A stretch of 9,285 nt of DNA, from assembly GCA_964642315.1 (NCBI GenBank), contig CAZXOG010000009.1, forward strand, positions 1 to 9,285, written 5' to 3'. Below, piece by piece: positions 1 to 5,070 of the stretch (positions within the stretch are counted from its first letter, which is position 1; every line of letters starts with the position of its first letter). This DNA is from JAGVDM01 sp964642315. GTDB lineage: Bacteria; Patescibacteriota; Gracilibacteria; Peribacterales; Peribacteraceae. The notes under the pieces are model-generated. The model was not told the DNA's origin and searched no databases. It saw nothing but the letters and a program-made list of their open reading frames with translations. Made by a program: the position numbers and the translations under genes.

Positions 1-428
1 CACTGCCGGATGAATCGCTCGAAGGCATCCTCGTGGGCATGAACGGCATTCCCGTCTCTCGCCGCCAGAACGGCAGGCTCGCCGTAGGGCGCGCCGTTCT
101 TGTAGAACCGGAATTCCAGCCCGTTCGTGAGCACCAGATTGCTGTACCCGTAGTACCGCCCCATCTGCTCGCTCTTCTCCACCTTGTCCAGATCGGCATC
201 GATGTCTTTGGCCTCCGCCCAGCACATCGGGAGCATCCCCTGTAGGAAGATGAAATCCGGATGCCCGTGCGCGCTCCCTTTCGGCTCGTTCACCACACGG
301 AGCCCCGTCAAATCCTCGAAGAGGGTTTTGAGCGCCGGACGGTAGCTGTGCTCGCGTGCATGGCCCGTGTGCAACTCCTGCTGGAGCCGAGCGAGATAGG
401 CCGAAACAACAGAGCGATGATCAGCCAC
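1..428 (-). CDS. Type IIG/ISP-like restriction-modification enzyme, N-terminal part (partial)
   Basis: The gene runs off the left edge; 142 codons are visible and its C-terminal part, which should carry the N6-adenine methyltransferase and target-recognition regions, is outside. The visible part reads as the N-terminal nuclease domain of a single-chain restriction-modification enzyme. It opens with a helix holding H27-S-Y-R-P-A-L33. A PD-(D/E)xK core follows: P57-D58-F and, 13 residues on, E72-A-K74. After that comes DLDKVEKSEQ (79-88), a stretch typical of the type IIG/ISP family. A stop in this frame at 471-473 limits the start. GTG at 428 gives a complete domain, and TTG at 434 is possible. 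There is no SD, but TACAGT lies 6 nt upstream of GTG. Its role would be host defence, cutting DNA that lacks its own methylation. The domain call is good; the exact subtype cannot be set from this piece. Confidence 0.75.
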   Translation of the reverse strand, partial: MADHRSVVSAYLARLQQELHTGHAREHSYRPALKTLFEDLTGLRVVNEPKGSAHGHPDFIFLQGMLPMCWAEAKDIDADLDKVEKSEQMGRYYGYSNLVLTNGLEFRFYKNGAPYGEPAVLAARDGNAVHAHEDAFERFIRQ

Positions 429-434
429 GGGCAA

Positions 435-440
435 ACTGTA
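435..440 (-). promoter_or_regulatory. Candidate -10 box of the R-M gene (leaderless geometry)
   Basis: TACAGT (4 of 6 to TATAAT on the minus strand) ends 6 nt before the GTG at 428. No convincing -35 box is visible. It is listed because two other genes in this window show the same geometry with a better box. Confidence 0.3.
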
Positions 441-487
441 GCAGACAATCGCGCGGCGCGTTGAGCGAGTTTAGCCGATCCTTCCGA

Positions 488-493
488 TATACT
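488..493 (+). promoter_or_regulatory. -10 box of the metallopeptidase gene, likely leaderless
   Basis: TATACT (5 of 6 to the consensus) ends 7 nt before the ATG at 501, so transcription would begin at or within a base or two of the start codon. A TTGAGC at 461-466 is 21 nt upstream, longer than the usual 16-18, so the -35 is uncertain. The GGGGAG at 494-499 sits too close to the ATG to act as a normal SD. Confidence 0.5.
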
Positions 494-500
494 GGGGAGC

Positions 501-872
501 ATGGAATCCATCGACTTCCAAGACATCGTGAGCGAAGCGGTGGCAAGCCTGCCGCCGCATATCCGCGAAAAGCTCACGGACATAGCGATTGTGGTGGAGG
601 AAGAACCGAAACGGCAGGGGCGCGGCAGCCTGCTCCTCGGCCTCTACGAAGGCGTGCCCCTCACCACATGGCACCGGGATGCGAGCGGCAAAGCCACGGA
701 CAAGATCACGCTCTATCGGAAGAACATCGAACGTATAGCCGGGAGCCCGGAGGAAGTGCCGCGCATCATCCGCGAGACGGTGTGGCACGAGATCGGCCAC
801 TACTTTGGATTGGATCACGACCGGATCGGGAAGATGGAACGGCGGTGGAGGGCAAAAAGAAAACAGGCATGA
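501..872 (+). CDS. Small zincin-type metallopeptidase (PF06262-like)
   Basis: The product is a 123-residue single-domain zincin with no signal peptide or membrane segment, so probably cytoplasmic. Near the C-terminus H96-E97-I-G-H100-Y-F-G-L-D-H106-D gives the three zinc-binding histidines and the catalytic glutamate of the HExxHxxGxxH class. The earlier segment L46-G-L-Y-E-G-V-P-L is the other hallmark of the PF06262 (Zincin_1) family, whose members are usually 110-140 residues, so this one is complete. The substrate is not known for the family. The gene is divergent from the R-M gene with a 72-bp gap and is followed by a palindrome-rich stretch rather than by a partner gene. The start is set by a -10 box ending 7 nt upstream. 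Confidence 0.88.
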   Translation: MESIDFQDIVSEAVASLPPHIREKLTDIAIVVEEEPKRQGRGSLLLGLYEGVPLTTWHRDASGKATDKITLYRKNIERIAGSPEEVPRIIRETVWHEIGHYFGLDHDRIGKMERRWRAKRKQA

Positions 873-896
873 GGCAACGACAGATGCACGCACGGG

Positions 897-1010
897 AAGG
901 TGGCGCGCCACGGGGGGTGAATGGGCGGGCAGAGGGGCTTTGGCGCGCCGGCGTTTTGGCGCCACCTTTGTCGCTTAGACAAAGGTGGCAAGGCCCCCTC
1001 TTGTGCCCGC
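897..1010. repeat. Composite inverted-repeat region with a perfect 12-bp hairpin
   Basis: The 183-bp gap between the metallopeptidase and the membrane protein is mostly nested palindromes. A perfect 12-bp stem is formed by GCCACCTTTGTC (961-972) and its complement (978-989) around a 5-nt loop. The segment 957-968 can also pair imperfectly with 897-910, so the two pairings exclude each other. Outer arms 925-941 and 990-1010 are imperfect complements. There is no T-run after the hairpin on the plus strand, so it is not a standard intrinsic terminator. It may be a dispersed repeat, an mRNA end-stabilising structure or a small non-autonomous element. A weak promoter for the next gene (TTGTGC 1001, TAGTGT 1025) may overlap its right arm. 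Confidence 0.6.
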
Positions 1011-1055
1011 GAACACCTCGGGAATAGTGTGAGGGCACCCTTTCCCCTTTTCTCC

Positions 1056-1550
1056 ATGGATGCACCGCAGAAACCGCTCGCAGACCTGCGCGCGAATTCC
1101 GTGAAACACATGGCCGCGCTGGAAGGCTGGCTGGCGCCGATCTTCGCCAAAACGCCGCACCTGCCGGCGAACGCGCGCGCGACGCTCGTGAACATCGCGC
1201 CCTGGCTGGCACTGGTTTTCGGCATCCTCGGGATCGTCGGCTTCCTTTCCGCCGGCGCAATCAGTTCGGTGCTCCTTTCCTTCGCATGGATCGACGGTGG
1301 CACGACGCAGATTGCCCTCGCCATCGCCATGATCGCCGGCCTGCTCGCCTCCGTGCTCGAACTCCTGGCATGGAAGCCTCTGAGCGAGAAGAAGAAGCAG
1401 GGCTGGAACTACCTCTTCTACGGCACCGTGCTCACCGCAGCAAGCTCGATCCTCGACATGCTCTTCGGATTCGGCACCGTGGGAAGCCTGCTCGGAATCC
1501 TCATCGGATTCTGGCTGCTCTTCGAAGTGCGCAGCGCCTACACCGCATAA
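1056..1550 (+). CDS. Four-helix integral membrane protein of unknown function
   Basis: The product is a 164-residue protein. Residues 1-45 look cytoplasmic and partly helical. Four hydrophobic segments follow, at about 48-75, 85-107, 118-137 and 141-158. The loop between the second and third is strongly basic (S-E-K-K-K-Q, 110-115), placing it on the cytoplasmic side. The frame is open back to 921, but the ATG at 1056 is preferred: the residues before it are low-quality translation of the palindromic region, and a pyrimidine-rich stretch (TTTCCCCTTTTCTCC) sits right before this ATG, as at other starts here. I do not recognise a family or enzymatic residues. It faces the lipoprotein gene with only 7 bp between the two stop codons. 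Confidence 0.75.
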   Translation: MDAPQKPLADLRANSVKHMAALEGWLAPIFAKTPHLPANARATLVNIAPWLALVFGILGIVGFLSAGAISSVLLSFAWIDGGTTQIALAIAMIAGLLASVLELLAWKPLSEKKKQGWNYLFYGTVLTAASSILDMLFGFGTVGSLLGILIGFWLLFEVRSAYTA

Positions 1551-1557
1551 AGGCGGA

Positions 1558-2067
1558 TCACTGCTCCTGCACCCCGAGCGTCACGGTCGTCGTGCCGTCC
1601 ACATCGGCAATGGAGACGGAAACCGTGCGCGTGTCCTTCTCCGCGGTGAACACAACGCTCCCCTGCATGCGGAACGTGCTGGCAATGGCCCAGCCATCCG
1701 CGGCGAGCTGATCGTTGTAGAATCCCGCTACCGTCTCCACGTCGTCACTCACCGTGAACACAAGCGCAAAAGCGGCATTGCCCGTCGTGGGATCGGCAAC
1801 TGCGGAGTACGTCACGGCAGCACCCTCGTACACCTTCACATCCGCCGGCCAGCCAGCCGGCACTTCGTTCACCGTGCCGAACGTGCCTTCCTCCGTCGTG
1901 ATCTGAATGGAGCCGTCGTCGCGCACTTCCACCTCGGCATCCTCTCCGGCCGCATCAAGCAGAGCTTGCTCGGCAGCGCGCTCGGCCGGCGAAGGCCCGC
2001 CGCACGCGGTGAGGAGCAGGAGCGAGAGCGCGGAAACCGTGAATGTCGCAAAGCGGGGCGTGCTCAT
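1558..2067 (-). CDS. Membrane-anchored lipoprotein with a small C-terminal alpha/beta domain
   Basis: The product is a 169-residue lipoprotein. Residues 1-21 form a signal peptide with a hydrophobic core and a lipobox L19-T20-A21-C22, so Cys22 should be lipidated and the protein exposed on the outer face of the membrane. An acidic, Ala-rich linker (about 27-50) leads to a domain at 70-169. That domain has the pattern W73-P..VY80-E-G, then S107-D-D-V-E-T-V-A-G-F-Y-N (107-118) and D124-G-W, as seen in uncharacterised bacterial lipoproteins where a helix carries a short FY motif. The start at 2067 is chosen because it places the signal peptide normally; an in-frame ATG at 2100 would add 11 residues before it. 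No SD is present. Function is unknown. Confidence 0.8.
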   Translation of the reverse strand: MSTPRFATFTVSALSLLLLTACGGPSPAERAAEQALLDAAGEDAEVEVRDDGSIQITTEEGTFGTVNEVPAGWPADVKVYEGAAVTYSAVADPTTGNAAFALVFTVSDDVETVAGFYNDQLAADGWAIASTFRMQGSVVFTAEKDTRTVSVSIADVDGTTTVTLGVQEQ

Positions 2068-2198
2068 GGAAAACGGGGAAAGAACGGCGGAATGATCCAT
2101 CCATCTGCGGGGAAAAACAAGGGGGAGCGCGAAGACGGAACGGAGAAAATCTGCTGCGGCGCTCGCCAGGGAAAGACGCTTCCGGTAGCGTTTTGCCG

Positions 2199-3380
2199 AT
2201 GCCGAACTCCCCGATCCTCCGCCTCAAGCCCGAACGCGATACCCACGTGCGCAACCGCCACCATGCGATCTTCGCAACGGCGGTGGAACGCGCGCCGGAT
2301 GCAGAAGACGGTGACATCGTGGAGGTGCAGGACTCGCGCGGGGAGTTCCTCTGCTATGCCACATGGAACAGCCGCGCGTACATCTGCGGACGCGCGATCG
2401 CCTTCGGGCACGGTGACCCGATGCAGGAGCTCCGGCAAACCATCGGGCGGGCAGTGGCACTCCGGAAAGACCTGTTCCGGGGGGAAGAAACCACGGCATA
2501 CCGGCTGGTGAATGCGGAAGGCGACGGCGTTCCCGGCCTCATCGCGGATAGGTACGGCGACGTGCTCGTGCTCCAGTTCACCACGCTGGGGATGGATCGC
2601 CTGCGCGGCTGGGTGGCGGACCTGCTTACGGAACTCACGGCGCCCGCGGCGATCTTCGAAAAATCGAGCGGCCCCGCTCGGAAGAAAGAAGACCTCGCCC
2701 CCCGCGAGGGGTGGATACGGGGAAACATGGAAGGCCCGATCGAAATCCGCGAACGCGGCATCGCGTACGAGATCGCGCTTGAGGGCAGCCAGAAAACGGG
2801 GTTCTTCTTGGACCAGCGGGAAATGCGCTCGCTCGTGCGGGGCTTTGCGAAGGGGCGCACGGTGCTCGACGTGTGCAGCTACGTGGGAGGATTCTCCATG
2901 AATGCGCTCGCCGGCGGGGCGCTTGCCGCGGACGCCGTGGATTACGACGATGCCGCGCTCGCCCGCGCCCGCGAGCACGCGGCGAAGAACGGCTTCCCGC
3001 AGGAGAAGTTCGGCACGTACGCCGAGGATGCTTTTGATTTCCTGCGCCGCAAGAACCCGCCGCGGGCGTACGACTTCATCGTCCTCGATCCCCCGGCGTT
3101 CGCCAAGCGCAGCACCGATCTGGAACCGGCGAAGAAGGCCTACACGGATTTGAACCGCCTGGCGCTCGCCATGCTGCCATCGGGCGGCTTGCTGCTCACG
3201 TGCTCGTGCAGCTACCAGATGGATCCCCCGCTCTTCCAGACGACGGTCTTCCACGCTGCACGCCAGGCACGCCGCTCCGTGCGCATCCTCCAGCGCCACC
3301 GGCAGGCGCTGGACCATCCCGTGAACCTCTACCACCCGGAAGGCGACTACTTAAAGAGCCTGCTGCTCTGGGTGGAATGA
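2199..3380 (+). CDS. rlmI: RlmI-type class I rRNA large-subunit cytosine methyltransferase
   Basis: The product is 393 residues, close to the 396 of E. coli RlmI, which makes m5C1962 of 23S rRNA from S-adenosylmethionine. Residues 1-75 form an N-terminal PUA-like RNA-binding domain. A central domain has G108-D-G-V-P-G-L-I-A-D-R-Y (108-119) and K199-T-G-F-F-L-D-Q-R (199-207), both hallmarks of the family. The Rossmann methyltransferase part shows motif I at V222-L-D-V-C-S-Y-V-G-G-F-S (222-233), the acidic motif II at about 248-251, D297-P-P-A-F-A-K (297-303), and the cysteine motif T334-C-S-C-S (334-338). The start at 2199 matches the family N-terminus; the frame is open upstream to 2043, but that translation overlaps the lipoprotein gene and lacks family character. 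A weak TAGCGT lies 7 nt upstream. The target is inferred from the family; related enzymes can modify other rRNA sites. Confidence 0.88.
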   Translation: MPNSPILRLKPERDTHVRNRHHAIFATAVERAPDAEDGDIVEVQDSRGEFLCYATWNSRAYICGRAIAFGHGDPMQELRQTIGRAVALRKDLFRGEETTAYRLVNAEGDGVPGLIADRYGDVLVLQFTTLGMDRLRGWVADLLTELTAPAAIFEKSSGPARKKEDLAPREGWIRGNMEGPIEIRERGIAYEIALEGSQKTGFFLDQREMRSLVRGFAKGRTVLDVCSYVGGFSMNALAGGALAADAVDYDDAALARAREHAAKNGFPQEKFGTYAEDAFDFLRRKNPPRAYDFIVLDPPAFAKRSTDLEPAKKAYTDLNRLALAMLPSGGLLLTCSCSYQMDPPLFQTTVFHAARQARRSVRILQRHRQALDHPVNLYHPEGDYLKSLLLWVE

Positions 3381-3402
3381 CCATGCACCCGGCGCGATTC
3401 CA

Positions 3403-3431
3403 TTGAGAGAAACCCCGAAAAAGGCTACAAT
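3403..3431 (+). promoter_or_regulatory. Near-consensus sigma-70 promoter of the secreted CARDB-like protein
   Basis: TTGAGA (3403-3408), a 17-nt spacer and TACAAT (3426-3431) form a textbook promoter. Transcription should start near 3438, leaving a leader of about 28 nt before the ATG at 3466. The TTG at 3403, which could be mistaken for an upstream start codon in the same frame, is the -35 box, so the ATG at 3466 is the true start. Confidence 0.8.
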
Positions 3432-3465
3432 AGGGGCACACAAACACACTCTTCCCCTCATCCGT

Positions 3466-4794
3466 ATGGCGAACGCCCGCTCAACGGTCCTGTGGTCTGC
3501 GTTCCTTTCGCTCGCAGCCGGCTTCTACGTCACTGCAGCGAAGCAGGACTCCATCCCTCTCCCCGCACAGACGAGCAATGCGTTTCCCGACTACCAGATT
3601 GGCAGCCTGTACGTAGCTCCGGATGTGCCGGAAGCCGGCGAGGAAGTTTCCTTCCATGGCCTTGTGACCAACGTGGGGCAGGCGCGCGGAACGCACCGTG
3701 ATTTCGTGCAGCTGCAGATAGATCAGGACAGCAACGGGACATGGGATTACTCCTGCAATAACCTTGCGATCGTCGGCGGATTGCCGGTGGGAGCATCGCA
3801 GAGCGTTCAGTGGGGAACAACGGGCGTCCCTCCCGCAATGCCGTGGCCCCGCGTCGCCGGAACACATGTTATGAAGATTTGCCTCCATTATCCTACAAGC
3901 ACAGATCTCGAGGCATACAGGCAGGATGCCAACGCAGCGAACGACTGCGCGAGGCTCTCATTCACTGTGACCGGTGCGGCACAGGCTTCGTCTTCCTCCT
4001 CATCGTCTGTCCAATCCCCATCCACGACCGTTCTCCCCAATTTCACCATCTCCACCATCAGCATGGCAACAGGCCCATCGGAAGGGAAATTCTCGGCGGG
4101 GATCGTGGTGAAGAACACGGGCGTAGATTGGGGCGGAGCAACACACGCCATCCTGGAATTCCACCGCTCGGGCGGCACAGCCTGGGAGAGTATCGTGCCG
4201 GCAAAGGACATTCCGCCCCTGCGCAGCGGTCAAGAGGCAGAGGCGAACTGGAATGATCAGGGGCGAGGGATGAGCGGGACAGCCCCCCTCTCGAGCGGAA
4301 CGTATGAGTTCCGCGCCTGCGCTGATGCATGGAACCTCGTTGCGGAATCCGATGAGAGAAACTGCACATCTCCGGTGATCGTGGTAATCCCATCCGCCGG
4401 GCAGTCCGCGGCATCTTCTTCTGTCGCTTCTTCTCAAAACAGTTCCGCCGTATCCTCGTCTGCAACATCCTCTGCGCGTTCCCGCTCTTCTGCAGGCGCG
4501 CGCCGATCGGCATCTTCCGCCTCGTATGAAGCCGCGCAACAGGCTGACGTCGCCACATGCCTCTCTTCCGCGCAACTCAAGGTGCGGGCGGAGAGCTTCT
4601 GCCGCGACCACTGCAACCGCCGCACGGGGAAGTGCGGCGTGAAGAACTACCGCGTGGGAGCCGCCTGCACGAACCGGCGCGGATTCCGCTCAGCTGTGTG
4701 GCAGTGCCACGACAATGTCCGCAGTTCCTGGCGAAACGGGAGAGGCAATGCCTCCTCCGCTGCAAACACCAGCAACAATCCATTCAAGCAGTAA
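3466..4794 (+). CDS. Secreted or anchored protein with two CARDB-like domains, Ser linkers and a six-Cys tail
   Basis: The product is 442 residues. A hydrophobic segment at about 7-25 is a signal peptide or N-terminal anchor, so the rest lies outside the cytoplasm. Two Ig-like, CARDB-type domains follow (about 42-168 and 190-308). Each has the alternating strand pattern, an N-x-G turn (N69-V-G, N217-T-G) and a late C-A/ND-type Cys pair (C139/C161 and C285/C300). They are separated by an S-rich linker (175-187), and a second, longer Ser/Ala/Arg linker covers 312-352. The C-terminal module holds six cysteines (C365, C379, C383, C390, C401, C414), which could form three disulfides, and then a disordered tail. 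The gene has its own promoter and terminator. CARDB domains are known as cell-adhesion or spacer modules; the role here is inferred as surface binding. Confidence 0.8.
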   Translation: MANARSTVLWSAFLSLAAGFYVTAAKQDSIPLPAQTSNAFPDYQIGSLYVAPDVPEAGEEVSFHGLVTNVGQARGTHRDFVQLQIDQDSNGTWDYSCNNLAIVGGLPVGASQSVQWGTTGVPPAMPWPRVAGTHVMKICLHYPTSTDLEAYRQDANAANDCARLSFTVTGAAQASSSSSSSVQSPSTTVLPNFTISTISMATGPSEGKFSAGIVVKNTGVDWGGATHAILEFHRSGGTAWESIVPAKDIPPLRSGQEAEANWNDQGRGMSGTAPLSSGTYEFRACADAWNLVAESDERNCTSPVIVVIPSAGQSAASSSVASSQNSSAVSSSATSSARSRSSAGARRSASSASYEAAQQADVATCLSSAQLKVRAESFCRDHCNRRTGKCGVKNYRVGAACTNRRGFRSAVWQCHDNVRSSWRNGRGNASSAANTSNNPFKQ

Positions 4795-4818
4795 ATACAA
4801 CCGCTCATTGCGCATATG

Positions 4819-4848
4819 GCAGGCGGCAGAAAGCCGCCTGCTTTTTTT
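4819..4848 (+). terminator. Intrinsic terminator after the secreted protein gene
   Basis: GCAGGCGGC (4819-4827) and GCCGCCTGC (4833-4841) form a perfect 9-bp stem around loop AGAAA, followed by seven T's (4842-4848). It ends the transcript 25 nt after the stop codon and isolates the leader region downstream as its own transcription unit. Confidence 0.95.
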
Positions 4849-4877
4849 CATGAATGGAGCAGATGCCCCGCAGACAT

Positions 4878-4883
4878 TTGACA
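4878..4883 (+). promoter_or_regulatory. Candidate -35 box for the aspartokinase leader transcript
   Basis: A perfect TTGACA lies between the upstream terminator and the leader ORF, where a promoter is required. At the usual spacing the sequence is GCAAGC/CAAGCT (4901-4907), a poor -10, so only the -35 is supported. A start near 4914 would leave a leader of about 22 nt before the leader ORF and would keep the 4926-4931 pairing segment in the RNA. Confidence 0.3.
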
Positions 4884-4935
4884 AGCCTGCCCGGGCCGTC
4901 GCAAGCTTGGGCTCGTGCAGCACATCGTCTCCACG

Positions 4936-4992
4936 ATGAAGAAGGCGACGAAGAAGACCACCCCCCGCGGGACGGACGGCTGCTCGATGTAA
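4936..4992 (+). CDS. Lys/Thr-rich leader peptide of the aspartokinase gene
   Basis: This short ORF encodes MKKATKKTTPRGTDGCSM. Codons 2-9 are AAG AAG GCG ACG AAG AAG ACC ACC, so seven of eight consecutive codons call for lysine or threonine, the two classic feedback end products of the aspartate pathway. The ORF lies between the terminator of the previous gene and an attenuator hairpin 18 nt after its stop, and upstream of aspartokinase, as thrL lies upstream of thrA in E. coli. It has no SD, like most genes here. The peptide needs no function of its own; the proposed role is to stall the ribosome when Lys- or Thr-tRNA is uncharged. A small bioactive peptide is an alternative, but the hairpins and codon choice favour attenuation. 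Confidence 0.75.
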   Translation: MKKATKKTTPRGTDGCSM

Positions 4993-5024
4993 CGATTCAT
5001 ATCGGATTCCAAGCCTCCTCCCGC
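4967..5024 (+). promoter_or_regulatory. Antiterminator pairing of the aspartokinase attenuator
   Basis: Segment 2 (4967-4981, GCGGGACGGACGGCT, codons 11-16 of the leader peptide) can pair with segment 3 (5012-5024, AGCCTCCTCCCGC). The pairing is 6+3+4 = 13 Watson-Crick pairs, broken only by two bulged C's (4973, 4977). Segment 3 is also the 5' arm of the terminator, so the two folds exclude each other. A possible segment 1 (CGTCTC, 4926-4931) can pair with 4969-4974. A ribosome paused on the Lys codons would cover segment 1 and leave segment 2 free (readthrough). One that reaches the stop at 4990 would cover most of segment 2 and let the terminator form. The pairings are seen in the sequence; the mechanism is inferred. 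Confidence 0.72.
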
Positions 5025-5045
5025 ACAGCGGAAGGGGGCTTTTTT
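5011..5045 (+). terminator. Attenuator: intrinsic terminator in the aspartokinase leader
   Basis: AAGCCTCCTCCC (5011-5022) pairs with GGAAGGGGGCTT (5030-5041) in 11 of 12 positions (one G-U, one mismatch) around a 7-nt loop. A run of T's follows (5040-5045, then more pyrimidines). It stands 25 nt before the aspartokinase ATG, so it would block that gene unless the 5' arm is captured by segment 2. Confidence 0.88.
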
Positions 5046-5070
5046 CTTTCCCTCTCTTCCCCCACATCCC

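Noticed and set aside
961..989. An intrinsic terminator of the metallopeptidase gene
   Set aside because: The stem is perfect but followed by AAGGCCCCC on the plus strand, with no T-run.
921..1055. An upstream ATG start for the four-helix membrane protein
   Set aside because: The extra 45 residues translate the palindromic repeat region and look non-coding.
2064..3335. A 423-codon open frame on the minus strand opposite the rRNA methyltransferase
   Set aside because: It is a GC-rich shadow: the translation has no domain pattern, and the plus-strand frame carries all RlmI motifs.
3403..3465. An upstream TTG start for the secreted protein, adding 21 residues
   Set aside because: The TTG is the -35 box of a near-consensus promoter whose transcript begins after it, and the added residues would bury the signal peptide.
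4849..5045. A lysine riboswitch or T-box upstream of aspartokinase
   Set aside because: The leader of about 130 nt is too short for a lysine riboswitch, and I see no T-box-like TGG(N)ACC sequence; the peptide-based attenuator explains the structure better.
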